The notes under the pieces: generated by a model
The model's database searches: none
The model's input: the letters and a program-made list of their open reading frames with translations, nothing else
Told to the model about the DNA's origin: nothing
Shown here: positions 8,451 to 17,290 of the stretch, in pieces
Numbering within the stretch: the first letter of the stretch is position 1
How the letters are laid out: every line of letters starts with the position of its first letter
Assembly: GCA_900756555.1 (NCBI GenBank)
Contig: CAAEKP010000048.1
Coordinates: 1-37,240 of the forward strand
Source of the DNA: Peptococcaceae bacterium
GTDB lineage: Bacteria; Bacillota; Peptococcia; Peptococcales; Peptococcaceae
DNA length: 37,240 nt
Direction: 5' to 3'
Translations under genes and position numbers: made by a program

Positions 8451-8924
8451 ATGAGCAGCTTGTCCAAACAAATAGAAGAATATATCAAGGCATTGTTGGA
8501 ACAGGAGAGTGCCGGCGTGGTAGAGATACAACGTAATTTTCTGTCAGAATATTTTCATTGTGTGCCATCGCAGATTAATTATGTGCTGAGCACCCGGTTT
8601 ACCCCAGTGCAGGGCTACATGGTGGAAACCAGACGGGGTGGCGGCGGGTTTGTGCGCATTGTCAGTTTGCAGCTGGATAAGGATGATGATATTCAGGATG
8701 CCTTGACAGATGCTGTGGGCACTATGCTGTCACAGAATGACAGTGAGGGTTTAACCGCTTATCTGTATCAGCAGGGCATCATCAGTCAGCGGGAAATGAT
8801 GTTATTCAACAGTATGCTGAAAGACCGGGTGCTAACCGGGTTGGAAAAAGGACAACGGGACACGGTGCGCGCGTCTATGATGCAGCATATGTTAGCCATG
8901 CTGAATATGATGCGGCACACTTAG
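8451..8924 (+). CDS. ctsR: CtsR, repressor of class III stress genes
   Basis: 157 aa, normal length. The N-terminal DNA-binding part includes LSKQIEEYIKALLEQ, VEIQRNFLSEYFHCVPSQINYVL, and the glycine-rich beta-wing RRGGGGFVRI that inserts in the minor groove. The C-terminal helical domain (~80-157) is the dimer and McsB/heat-sensing part. CtsR represses clp genes at normal temperature and is inactivated under heat or thiol stress. The ATG follows GAGGTGAGGACGC. It is first in the operon ctsR-mcsA-mcsB-clpC, and the upstream region carries two boxes for its own product. Confidence 0.97.
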   Translation: MSSLSKQIEEYIKALLEQESAGVVEIQRNFLSEYFHCVPSQINYVLSTRFTPVQGYMVETRRGGGGFVRIVSLQLDKDDDIQDALTDAVGTMLSQNDSEGLTAYLYQQGIISQREMMLFNSMLKDRVLTGLEKGQRDTVRASMMQHMLAMLNMMRHT

Positions 8925-9082
8925 CCCGGCTGCGGGAGCAGCAAAATCATCCAATTTGCCGGTGAAGCACACCGGTGGGCTCCCGGCGCTGTATCAGGCG
9001 CTGTGGTAGCGATAAAACAAAAATTAGCTTAAAAAATCAGTTTAATTAAAAAAGAAATTCAAAAAGGATGGAGTGAGTGTTT

Positions 9083-9622
9083 ATGTATTGCGAATTATGT
9101 AAAAAAAATCCGGCTACCATTCATTACACAAAAATTATTAATGGACATAAGGAAGAACGGCACTTGTGTGAACAGTGCGCAAACAGTATGAAAGAGCCGA
9201 TTGGCGCTTTCCCAACTTTGGGTCTGATGCCTGATTTCTCTATGGCAGACTTTATTGGCGGGTTCTTTAATCAGGATACCCAGTCTGAGCCATTTGTACA
9301 GAAAAATATGTCATCTCATGATGCTTGCCCGGTTTGCGGCATGACTGCCGGTGAGTTTAGAAAACTGGGCCGTGTGGGATGCAGTAATTGTTACGATTAT
9401 TTCTCCGACTATATGCCGGGGCTGATTCAGCGAATCCACGGCAACAGTTGCCACACTGGTAAAGTTCCTGTCCGCGGTGAAGCCAAACTGGCAGAAAAAC
9501 AGCGAGTGGTAACGCTGCGTCAGGAACTGCAGGCTGCTATTCAGGAAGAAAACTTTGAGCGGGCTGCACAGCTCCGTGATGAGATTAAGCAGTTGGAACA
9601 GGAGGGTGGTCATAATGCTTAA
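9083..9622 (+). CDS. mcsA: McsA, activator of protein arginine kinase
   Basis: 179 aa from ATG 9083, which has GGAG 9 nt upstream; a GTG at 9077 would add two residues. Two zinc-binding motifs are visible: CELC...CEQC near residues 3-33 and CPVC...CSNC near 77-98. A UVR coiled-coil motif at the C-terminus (LQAAIQEENFERAAQLRDEI) would bind ClpC. McsA stimulates McsB and helps deliver arginine-phosphorylated clients to ClpCP. Its stop codon overlaps the mcsB start by 8 bases, suggesting translational coupling. About 150 bases separate it from ctsR; they contain short inverted repeats but no gene. Confidence 0.95.
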   Translation: MYCELCKKNPATIHYTKIINGHKEERHLCEQCANSMKEPIGAFPTLGLMPDFSMADFIGGFFNQDTQSEPFVQKNMSSHDACPVCGMTAGEFRKLGRVGCSNCYDYFSDYMPGLIQRIHGNSCHTGKVPVRGEAKLAEKQRVVTLRQELQAAIQEENFERAAQLRDEIKQLEQEGGHNA

Positions 9623-10652
9623 AGATATCATTACCAGTAAAAACAGTCCCTGGACTCTTGGCAGCGGCGACGAGAACGATGTGGTGCTCTGCACCAGAAT
9701 TCGTCTGGCGCGCAACTTTGCCAAATATCCATTTCCACTGAAACAGACAGAAAAAAGCGGGCAATCCGTATTGGCAGATATGTCTGCCTTCTGTAAAGAC
9801 CACAGCAATTTTAAATTTTACGATTTAGCTGATGTGTCAGCGCTGGATAAACAGGCGCTGGTGGAAAAACATTTAATCAGCCCGGAACACAGCAAAGACG
9901 ACCACCAGAACCGTGGTCTGGCAATTAATGAAGATGGCAGCGTCAGCATTATGATTAATGAAGAAGACCATCTGCGTGTGCAGTGCTTTGCACCTGGTCT
10001 GAATTTACAGGAACTGTGGAGAAAAGCTGATGCGCTGGATGACCAGATTGAAAGTTATTTTGACTACGCCTTTGATGAAAAACTGGGTTATCTGACCTGC
10101 TGCCCAACTAATCTGGGCAATGGTATGCGGGCATCGGTGATGATGCATCTGCCGGGTTTAGCATTAACCAAACGGTTGTCTATTTTAGACCAGCTGGGCA
10201 ATTTCGGCATGACTGTGCGCGGGCTGTTTGGGGAAGGAAGCCAATCGCAGGGTGATTTATACCAGATTTCCAACCAAAGTACCATCGGTCAGAACGAACA
10301 GGATATCCTGACCAATCTGAAATCAGTGGCACAGCAGATCATTAAGGAAGAACGGAATGCGCGGGAATTCCTGAAAGAACATAACAGTTTACAACTGGCT
10401 GACCGGGTATGGCGTGCCTATGGTGCTTTGAGCAACGCTCGCTATATGACCTCACGGGAAGCACTGGAATTAATCTCTCTGGTGCGATTGGGTTACAGTA
10501 TGGGCTATTTTAAACAGCTGACCCTGCCGCAGATTGACCAGATGTATCTGACCGCTCAGCCGGGCTATCTGCAGGCGCTGCATGGAGGTGCCCTGGATGA
10601 TGTGGGGAGAGATGGGTTGAGAGCGGAAAAAATTCGTGCCATTTTAGCATAA
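9615..10652 (+). CDS. mcsB: McsB, protein arginine kinase
   Basis: 345 aa from ATG 9615, inside the end of mcsA; GGAGGGTGG upstream is the ribosome site. It belongs to the ATP:guanido phosphotransferase fold: VLCTRIRLARN (~27-37), the NEED loop in MINEEDHLRVQCF (substrate Arg site), and LTCCPTNLGNGMRASV (nucleotide site, catalytic-Cys region). The C-terminal GRDGLRAEKIRAIL contains the RDxxRA allosteric phospho-Arg motif. McsB marks misfolded proteins and CtsR with phospho-arginine for ClpCP degradation. All key motifs look intact. Confidence 0.96.
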   Translation: MLKDIITSKNSPWTLGSGDENDVVLCTRIRLARNFAKYPFPLKQTEKSGQSVLADMSAFCKDHSNFKFYDLADVSALDKQALVEKHLISPEHSKDDHQNRGLAINEDGSVSIMINEEDHLRVQCFAPGLNLQELWRKADALDDQIESYFDYAFDEKLGYLTCCPTNLGNGMRASVMMHLPGLALTKRLSILDQLGNFGMTVRGLFGEGSQSQGDLYQISNQSTIGQNEQDILTNLKSVAQQIIKEERNAREFLKEHNSLQLADRVWRAYGALSNARYMTSREALELISLVRLGYSMGYFKQLTLPQIDQMYLTAQPGYLQALHGGALDDVGRDGLRAEKIRAILA

Positions 10653-10716
10653 ACAGGATGCGTTAATTTCCTGAAGCGCGATTTTCTGCGCAAATAACTG
10701 CGTTGTTTGCAAACCT

Positions 10717-10746
10717 GTAAGGCGGCACAATCACAACCCGCCTTAC
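10717..10746. repeat. Perfect hairpin between mcsB and clpC
   Basis: GTAAGGCGG (10717-10725) and CCGCCTTAC (10738-10746) form a 9-bp stem with a 12-nt loop. No T-run follows, so it is not a standard terminator. It may stabilise or process mRNA between mcsB and clpC, or belong to a degenerate copy of the intergenic repeat (the upstream stretch shares GCGTTGTTT with the copies at 15116 and 16999). Confidence 0.5.
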
Positions 10747-10846
10747 TAACGGATTTAGACCGTTTAATTCATTATGAAACAGGCAAAACTAAGATTAGTA
10801 TATTTACGAAATTGAGATAGATAAATAATTTAGGAAGGTGATTTTT

Positions 10847-13315
10847 ATGTTTGGACGTTTTACTGAAAAAGCGCAGCATGTCATCTACTATGCACAGGAA
10901 GAAGCCCGGAGCATGAATTATCCGGCTGTGGGCACGGAACATCTGCTGTTGGGGATTCTGCGGGAAGGGCAGAGTGTGGCAGCAAAAGCGTTGATTGGTC
11001 TGGGCGTGGATTTGGACAGCGCCAGAGAAATTGTACTGAGAACCCTGTCACCAGGCAGTGAGCCGGTAGGCAATGAACTTACCATCACACCTCGTGTAAA
11101 ACGAGTGCTGGCATTGGCACAGGATGAAGCGGTGCGCTGGGGCGTCAACTACATTGGCACAGAACATATTTTGCTGGGCATTCTGCGAGATGGAGAAGGC
11201 GTGGCCTCTCAGGTATTGGCAGAAATGAATGTAGACCCGGACAGCGTGCGCAAACAGGTAGTTGCGCTGTTAGGTGGTTCCACCAATATGGACAAGAATG
11301 TGAGCGGCGGTCAGGGCAGTATGAGCAATAAAAATCGTCCTACTTTGGATGAATTTGGCCGCAATTTAAATGAAATGGCAAAACAGGGCAAAATCGACCC
11401 GGTTATCGGCCGTGATAAAGAAATTGAACGTGTCATTCAGGTACTGTGCCGTCGTACTAAGAATAACCCTGCATTGCTGGGTGAGCCTGGCGTAGGGAAA
11501 ACAGCCATCGCAGAAGGGCTGGCACAGCGTATTGTCAATGGGAAAGTGCCAGAACTGCTGAAAGAAAAAGAAGTTATTGCGCTGGATATGGGCTCAATGG
11601 TAGCTGGCTCTAAATATAGAGGCGACTTTGAAGAACGAATGAAAAAAATTATGGATGAAGTAAAAGCCGATAAAAATGTCATTCTGTTCATTGATGAAAT
11701 GCACACTCTGATTGGTGCCGGTTCCGCGGAAGGGTCGTTGGATGCTGCCAATATTCTGAAACCAGAGCTGGCTCGTGGCGATATTCAGTGCATCGGCGCT
11801 ACTACATTGGATGAATATCGCAAACACATTGAAAAAGATGCAGCTCTGGAACGTCGGTTCCAGCCAATCACTGTCAATGAACCAACGCAGGAAGATGCTG
11901 TTGCCATTCTGAAAGGGATTCGCGATAAATATGAAGCCCATCATAATGTAGAAATTTCTGACGCGGCTATTGAAGCGGCTGTTAAATTATCCAGCCGTTA
12001 TATCACAGACCGTTTCCTGCCGGATAAAGCCATTGACCTGATTGATGAAGCGGCATCCAGAGTGCGTTTGCAGACTTACATGGCACCACCAGATGTGAAG
12101 GCGCTGGAAGAAGAAATTGAACGGTTAGGCAAAGAAAAAGAAGCAGCTGTTATCAGCCAGGAATATGAAAAAGCAGCTCAGTACCGTGATCAGGAAAAAC
12201 AGAAACGGGAAGAGCTGAATAAACTGACCGATGAATGGAAAAATCAGACCACCACGGAAACGAAAGTGGTGACAGAAGAAGAAATCGCTAAGATTGTTTC
12301 CAACTGGACCGGTGTTCCGGTGACAAAGTTACAGGAAGAAGATACCCAGCGTCTGTTGCGCATGGAAGAAATTCTGCATCAGCGTGTAATTGGTCAGGAC
12401 GAAGCAGTGAAAGCTGTAGCCCGTGCTGTGCGTAGAGCACACTCCGGTTTGAAAAATCCAAAACGGCCAATCGGTTCGTTCCTGTTCCTGGGGCCTACTG
12501 GGGTTGGGAAAACAGAACTGGCTCGTGCTTTAGCAGAAGTGCTGTTTGACAACGAGGATGCCATCGTGCGAATTGATATGTCTGAATACATGGAAAAACA
12601 CTCGGTATCCAGACTGGTTGGGGCGCCTCCGGGATATGTGGGCCACGATGAAGGCGGTCAGTTGACAGAGGCTGTACGCCGTAAACCATATTCGATTGTT
12701 CTGTTGGATGAAATTGAAAAAGCTCATCCAGATGTATTCAACATTTTATTGCAGGTGCTGGATGACGGCCGATTGACCGACAGCCAGGGCAGAACCGTTG
12801 ACTTTAAAAATACGGTAATTATCATGACCTCCAACGTGGGCGCCAGCAACATCAAGACAGCTGGAACCATGGGCTTCAGCTCTGATACCACCAAAGCAGA
12901 AGAACAGGCCGCTTACGATAAAATGAAAGCGCGTGTGATGGATGCTCTGAAAGCTACCTTCCGTCCTGAATTCTTAAACCGTGTGGATGAAACCATCGTG
13001 TTCCATGCGCTGGAAAAAGAACACATTCTGGCTATTGTGGATTTAATGATGAAGGATTTGCGGAAACGGTTGCAGGAACAGGAAATTGCCCTGGAAGTAT
13101 CTGCGGAAGCCAAAGAAAAACTGGTGGAAGAAGGATACGACCCGGCTTACGGGGCAAGACCGCTGCGCAGAACCATTCAGCGTCTGGTGGAAGACCCACT
13201 GGCAGAAGATTTGCTGAAAGGCCGCTATCAGGCTGGCGATACCGTAAAAGTAGAAATGACCAAAGACGGTGTTTCCCTGCTGAAAGATGGCGAAGCGGAA
13301 CAGGTCAGCGAATAA
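10847..13315 (+). CDS. clpC: ClpC, AAA+ ATPase subunit of the ClpCP protease
   Basis: 822 aa from ATG 10847, with AGGAAGG 8 nt upstream. Two N-terminal Clp repeats (EHLLLGILREGQSVA and EHILLGILRDGEGVA) bind adaptors. The first AAA+ module has Walker A GEPGVGKT and Walker B ILFIDEMH. A UVR-containing coiled coil (~residues 420-470: EYEKAAQYRDQEKQKREEL) binds McsA/McsB-type partners. The second AAA+ module has GPTGVGKT and VLLDEIEKAH, then the C-terminal D2-small domain (AYGARPLRR). It unfolds substrates for ClpP, which is not encoded here. Last gene of the CtsR operon, followed by a strong terminator. Confidence 0.97.
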   Translation: MFGRFTEKAQHVIYYAQEEARSMNYPAVGTEHLLLGILREGQSVAAKALIGLGVDLDSAREIVLRTLSPGSEPVGNELTITPRVKRVLALAQDEAVRWGVNYIGTEHILLGILRDGEGVASQVLAEMNVDPDSVRKQVVALLGGSTNMDKNVSGGQGSMSNKNRPTLDEFGRNLNEMAKQGKIDPVIGRDKEIERVIQVLCRRTKNNPALLGEPGVGKTAIAEGLAQRIVNGKVPELLKEKEVIALDMGSMVAGSKYRGDFEERMKKIMDEVKADKNVILFIDEMHTLIGAGSAEGSLDAANILKPELARGDIQCIGATTLDEYRKHIEKDAALERRFQPITVNEPTQEDAVAILKGIRDKYEAHHNVEISDAAIEAAVKLSSRYITDRFLPDKAIDLIDEAASRVRLQTYMAPPDVKALEEEIERLGKEKEAAVISQEYEKAAQYRDQEKQKREELNKLTDEWKNQTTTETKVVTEEEIAKIVSNWTGVPVTKLQEEDTQRLLRMEEILHQRVIGQDEAVKAVARAVRRAHSGLKNPKRPIGSFLFLGPTGVGKTELARALAEVLFDNEDAIVRIDMSEYMEKHSVSRLVGAPPGYVGHDEGGQLTEAVRRKPYSIVLLDEIEKAHPDVFNILLQVLDDGRLTDSQGRTVDFKNTVIIMTSNVGASNIKTAGTMGFSSDTTKAEEQAAYDKMKARVMDALKATFRPEFLNRVDETIVFHALEKEHILAIVDLMMKDLRKRLQEQEIALEVSAEAKEKLVEEGYDPAYGARPLRRTIQRLVEDPLAEDLLKGRYQAGDTVKVEMTKDGVSLLKDGEAEQVSE

Positions 13316-13375
13316 TTGTCAATCATGCTGAGTTATCCGTAAAAATTGCATAAAAGGTGCGTTATGGCACATAGG

Positions 13376-13412
13376 AAAACCCCTCTCTGCTTCAGCGGAG
13401 AGGGGTTTTTAT
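13376..13412 (+). terminator. Terminator of the ctsR-clpC operon
   Basis: AAAACCCCTCTCTGC TTCA GCGGAGAGGGGTTTT forms an almost fully paired 15-bp hairpin followed by T residues. Confidence 0.92.
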
Positions 13413-13628
13413 ATAGTGGAGGGGAAGTTAGAGCATTTATTTCTTTAAGGATACCATCCTGTGGTGTGATGATATCTCTTATAATAATTATACCCGCCGA
13501 AACAAATCTTTAAACCATGGACTGCTATCTTAAAAAAGAAAATAAAAAAGAAAATAAATTGGCTCGTACAGCCTGAACCGTCATTTTCAGTAAACTTCAA
13601 GAATTTCATTTTCTTATGTCAAAATTTT

Positions 13629-13637
13629 TGATATAAT
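13629..13637 (+). promoter_or_regulatory. Candidate extended -10 promoter of the glycosylphosphotransferase gene
   Basis: TGATATAAT (TG, one base, perfect TATAAT) about 80 nt upstream of the start codon. No good -35 is seen, which is tolerated with an extended -10. Confidence 0.45.
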
Positions 13638-13714
13638 ATTATATTAAAGTACCTTTCTAATAGATTGTGTAAAAAATGTTCGCTGCAATAAAATTTGATG
13701 GAGTTGTTTTTGCT

Positions 13715-15109
13715 ATGATTAAGGAGAATCAAAAATATTTGAACCGTTTTCAGATTGTGCTGGATATGAGTCTGGTAGTGGCAGCGATGCTGGTGGCTTA
13801 CTGGGCGCGGTTTATCCTGCTGGACGGCAATATATCGTTATCACAGTCACAGATGCTGAAAATTGTGGGCTGCACCGTGCCTTTATACGGCGTACTGTAC
13901 TCCTGGCGGGGCTTGTATCGCCCCAAGCGGCGGGAATCGCTGTTTAAAGAATGTATGGAAATTTTTCAGGCTAACTTAGTGGGCATCCTTTGCCTGATGG
14001 CAGGTTTGTTCTTTTTTAAAGTGGTGGATTTTTCACGTGGAATGCAGGCCATCTTTTTTATTGTCAATGTGCTGTTAATGATGATGGAGCGGGTAGCAAT
14101 CCGCGTGATTTTGCGTCAGTTCCGGCGGCAGGGCTTTAATTTGCGGCATTGTCTGGTGATTGGTGCCAATGAAATCAGCGATGATTTTATCAATCGGGTG
14201 GAAAAAAACAAGCATTGGGGCTATCGGATTGAAGGCGTGCTGGATAACTGGATTATGACGGAGAAAGAATATCGGGGCTATCCAGTGCTGGGCGGTATTG
14301 ATAAGCTGGTGGAGGTGCTGCTGAATAAATATTTTGATTTGGTGGTAATTGCGCTCACATCTGAAGATGCTGAGGAGTTGGGTTATATTCTGGCACAGTG
14401 TGAGAAAGCGGGCGTTAAGAGCAACATTATCCCGTACTATTATAAATATGTACCCACCCAGCCTTATATGGATGATTTAGACGGACTGTCGGTGATTGAC
14501 ACCCGCCGTGTGCCGCTGGATAACTGGTTTAAGAGCGGCCTGAAACGAACCTTTGATATTGTATTTGCGCTGGTGGCAATTTTGCTGACCTCACCGCTGA
14601 TGCTGTTAGCGGTGGTGATGATTAAGCTGACCTCGCCGGGACCGGTGATTTTTCATCAGGAACGGGTGGGACTGAACCGCAAGCCGTTTATGATGTACAA
14701 GTTTCGCTCCATGCACTTGCAGACCGATGAGGAAGAACGGGAGCAGTGGACCACCAAGGATGATCCCCGCAAAACCAGATGGGGCGCTTTTATGCGCAAA
14801 ACCAGCATCGACGAGCTGCCACAGTTTTTTAATGTGCTGAAGGGTGACATGTCAGTGGTGGGGCCTCGCCCGGAGCGTCCATTCTTTGTGGAAAAATTCC
14901 GGGAAGAAGTGCCGCGCTACATGATTAAGCATCAGGTGCGGCCGGGCATCACCGGCTGGGCGCAGGTGAACGGTCTGCGGGGCGATACCTCTATTGAGGA
15001 GCGCATCAATCATGACTTGTATTACATTGAAAACTGGACCTTTGCCTTTGATATGCAGATTATTTTTCTGACGGTGTTTAAGGGGATGGTTAATAAGAAC
15101 GCCTATTAA
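13715..15109 (+). CDS. Exopolysaccharide polyprenyl glycosylphosphotransferase (WcaJ/CpsE-like)
   Basis: 464 aa from ATG 13715 (GGAG 11 nt upstream); an in-frame ATG at 13676 would add 13 residues of poor quality. The N-terminal half has four or five membrane helices followed by a Rossmann-like domain (LVIGANEISDDF). The C-terminal catalytic domain has the initiating sugar-phosphate transferase signatures: KRTFDIVFAL, SPGPVIFHQERVGLN, MYKFRSM, RKTSIDELPQFFNVLKGDMS, VGPRPERP, RPGITGWAQVNG. It transfers a sugar-1-phosphate to undecaprenyl phosphate, the first step of capsule or exopolysaccharide assembly. No other glycan genes are adjacent, except the phosphohexomutase downstream, which could supply sugar-1-phosphate. 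Confidence 0.92.
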   Translation: MIKENQKYLNRFQIVLDMSLVVAAMLVAYWARFILLDGNISLSQSQMLKIVGCTVPLYGVLYSWRGLYRPKRRESLFKECMEIFQANLVGILCLMAGLFFFKVVDFSRGMQAIFFIVNVLLMMMERVAIRVILRQFRRQGFNLRHCLVIGANEISDDFINRVEKNKHWGYRIEGVLDNWIMTEKEYRGYPVLGGIDKLVEVLLNKYFDLVVIALTSEDAEELGYILAQCEKAGVKSNIIPYYYKYVPTQPYMDDLDGLSVIDTRRVPLDNWFKSGLKRTFDIVFALVAILLTSPLMLLAVVMIKLTSPGPVIFHQERVGLNRKPFMMYKFRSMHLQTDEEEREQWTTKDDPRKTRWGAFMRKTSIDELPQFFNVLKGDMSVVGPRPERPFFVEKFREEVPRYMIKHQVRPGITGWAQVNGLRGDTSIEERINHDLYYIENWTFAFDMQIIFLTVFKGMVNKNAY

Positions 15110-15115
15110 ACTGTC

Positions 15116-15236
15116 GGGCACATTAATTTCGTGTCTGGCTGCGTTGTTTTGAAAATCGCTTGCTCGCATACGTTTTGTATAGCCTCGCTTCACGATTTTC
15201 AAAGCCGCCTTGCCAGCCGCAAAATTTCTAGTGCCC
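15116..15236. repeat. Intergenic palindromic repeat, family A, copy 1
   Basis: A ~120-bp imperfect palindrome. The outer arms are GGGCAC / GTGCCC, the middle arms TTGAAAATCG (15149-15158) / CGATTTTCAA (15193-15202), and the core ATAC-GTTTT-GTAT. It begins 7 bases after the glycosylphosphotransferase stop. It shares architecture and words (GCGTTGTT, AAAGCCGCCT) with the copy at 16999-17120. It probably folds as one long cruciform or RNA hairpin and may end transcription. Confidence 0.75.
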
Positions 15237-15310
15237 TTAGAAAATGTTGCTGTGTATAAAACTGAGGAACTAAATTTGAATATCTAATTATATAAGAGGA
15301 GCTGTTTTAC

Positions 15311-16999
15311 ATGGGAAATATGGAATATCGTATTCACTATCAGCAATGGCGGGATGCGGAATATTTAGAACCGGAACTGAAACGGGAGCTGGACGCAATC
15401 AAGGATGATGAGAAAGAAATCTATGAGCGGTTTTATCAGGATTTAACTTTCGGCACTGGTGGTCTGCGAGGCATTATGGGTGTGGGCACAAACCGTATGA
15501 ATGTGTACACCGTGCAGCGGGCTACAGCTGGATTGGCGCTGTATCTGCTGTCCGTCTACGGGTTGCAGGCTATGCAGCGGGGTGTGGTGATTGCTTATGA
15601 CAGCCGGGAAAATTCTCAGCTGTTCGCGCGGGAAACTGCGCTGACGTTGAATTCCTTTGGCATTCGCGCTTATGTATTTGAAAACCTGACTCCTACGCCG
15701 GAATTATCCTTTGCGGTAATGTATCGGCAGGCGGTGGCAGGGGTAGTGATTACGGCCAGCCATAACCCTAAAGAATATAACGGCTACAAAGTGTATAACG
15801 AATATGGCTGCCAGATTGTATCTGAAGCGGCAGAGGCGATTCAGGAAAAAATCAATCTTTATCAGGAACTGGCTCAGCTGCCAGTAATGATGACCTATGA
15901 CAATGCCTGTGCGCAGGACTTGTACCACGAGATTGGCAATGAATATCATCAGGCGTTTCAGCAGGCGGTATTGAAACAGGCTTTATTGCAGGATGCTGCG
16001 GCGAAAGAAAATTTGCGTGTGGTATACACGCCATTACACGGCACAGGGTTATTGCCGGTGACTGCTGTGCTGGACAAAGACGGCTTTACCCAGATTCATG
16101 TGCTGGAAAGCCAGCGGGAGCCAGACAGCTCGTTCCGCACGGTACATTCGCCCAATCCGGAGGATAAAGATGCATTGCAGTTGGCGATTGCTTATGCCCG
16201 GGAAATTGAAGCGGATTTAGTGCTGGGCACAGACCCGGACTGTGACCGTGTGGGCATTGCTGTGTGGAATGGCGATGAATTTGTGCTGCTGACGGGCAAT
16301 CAGACTGGCGCTTTGCTGGCGGATTACGTGCTGAGCCAACGGGAATTGGACGATAAATCTGTAGTGATTAAAACGATTGTGACCTCCGAGTTAGGGGCAG
16401 ATATTGCGGTAGCCCATGGCGCGCAGGTGATGAATGTACTGACGGGGTTCAAATATATTGGCGAAAAAATGATTGGTTTTGCTCAGCATCACGATTACAA
16501 TTTTGTGATGGGCTACGAAGAAAGCTATGGCTATCTGGTGGGCGAACATGCCCGGGATAAAGATGCTGTGGTGGCCTCTATGTTAATCTGCGAAATGGCT
16601 GCGTATCAGAAAGCCCAGGGCAAAACATTATTGCAGCGGTTGGAAGAACTGTATCAGCAGCACGGCTACTACAAAGAAGCGCTGGATTCCTTCACTCTGC
16701 CGGGCGCAGATGGACAGCAGCGCATTGCTGACATCATGACTGGTTTGCGGGCACAGCAGCCGGCACAGATTGGCGGTCAGGCTGTAGCGGAAATTAAAGA
16801 TTACCAGCACGGCATTGATAATCTGCCAGCGGCTAACGTGCTGAAATATTTCTTTGCCGACGGCGGTTGGATGGCAGTGCGCCCTTCCGGTACCGAGCCT
16901 AAAATTAAATTCTATTACTCCCTGCGCGGCGATAGCATGGCAGCAGCAGAAGAACGGGTAGAGGCTCTACGAGCAGCGGTAAAAGAAATCATGGCATAA
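15311..16999 (+). CDS. Alpha-D-phosphohexomutase (phosphoglucomutase/phosphomannomutase, PGM2 type)
   Basis: 562 aa, standard for the long PgcA/PGM2 subgroup. Four family loops are intact: the phosphoserine loop TASHNPKEYNGYK (~155), the magnesium loop GTDPDCDRVG (~310), the sugar-binding loop GYEESYGYLVG (~400) and the phosphate-binding loop RPSGTEPKIKFY (~523). The enzyme interconverts hexose 1- and 6-phosphates through a glucose 1,6-bisphosphate intermediate. The ATG has AGGAG 9 nt upstream. Being downstream of the polyprenyl glycosylphosphotransferase suggests a link to sugar nucleotide supply for surface polysaccharide. The two genes are separated by a large palindrome, so they may not share one transcript. 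Confidence 0.93.
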   Translation: MGNMEYRIHYQQWRDAEYLEPELKRELDAIKDDEKEIYERFYQDLTFGTGGLRGIMGVGTNRMNVYTVQRATAGLALYLLSVYGLQAMQRGVVIAYDSRENSQLFARETALTLNSFGIRAYVFENLTPTPELSFAVMYRQAVAGVVITASHNPKEYNGYKVYNEYGCQIVSEAAEAIQEKINLYQELAQLPVMMTYDNACAQDLYHEIGNEYHQAFQQAVLKQALLQDAAAKENLRVVYTPLHGTGLLPVTAVLDKDGFTQIHVLESQREPDSSFRTVHSPNPEDKDALQLAIAYAREIEADLVLGTDPDCDRVGIAVWNGDEFVLLTGNQTGALLADYVLSQRELDDKSVVIKTIVTSELGADIAVAHGAQVMNVLTGFKYIGEKMIGFAQHHDYNFVMGYEESYGYLVGEHARDKDAVVASMLICEMAAYQKAQGKTLLQRLEELYQQHGYYKEALDSFTLPGADGQQRIADIMTGLRAQQPAQIGGQAVAEIKDYQHGIDNLPAANVLKYFFADGGWMAVRPSGTEPKIKFYYSLRGDSMAAAEERVEALRAAVKEIMA

Positions 17000-17120
17000 A
17001 GGCTTATCTTTTTTCCCTCTAGCGTTGTTGTTTTTGATTTTCTTCGCCTTGCGTACCTTTAGTACGCGTCGCTCTGGAAATCAAAAGCCGCCTAGCTAGA
17101 TGAAAAAAATCTTAAGCCTT
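16999..17120. repeat. Intergenic palindromic repeat, family A, copy 2
   Basis: Nested inverted repeats: AAGGCTTA (16999-17006) / TAAGCCTT (17113-17120); TCTAGC (17018-17023) / GCTAGA (17095-17100); TTTTGATTT (17032-17040) / AAATCAAAA (17078-17086); core GCGTAC-CTTTA-GTACGC (17051-17067). The outer arm begins on the last base of the phosphohexomutase stop codon. Confidence 0.75.
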
Positions 17121-17160
17121 GTGAGTATTGTTTTGTATAACCTGTTGCATTTTGCGATCC

Positions 17161-17228
17161 CGTAGGGGAGGATATCATCCTCCCACATCTTGATATAACA
17201 GAACGGGAGCCTACTAAGCTCCCCTACG
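17161..17228. repeat. Intergenic palindromic repeat, family B, copy 1
   Basis: Outer arms CGTAGGGG (17161-17168) and CCCCTACG (17221-17228) enclose two hairpins, GGAGGAT-ATCATCCTCC and GGGAGCCTACTAAGCTCCC. The same design appears at 25392-25441. It looks like a small non-coding mobile or REP-like element. Confidence 0.7.
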
Positions 17229-17290
17229 ATTTATGATTGTTACCATTGTCTAATATTGTTTTTATTTTTCTACCAGAACAGGAGGCTTCT

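Noticed and set aside
13530..13558. Tandem A-rich repeat (AAAAAAGAAAAT twice)
   Set aside because: Simple low-complexity DNA in an AT-rich intergenic region; two units are not a CRISPR or a meaningful array.
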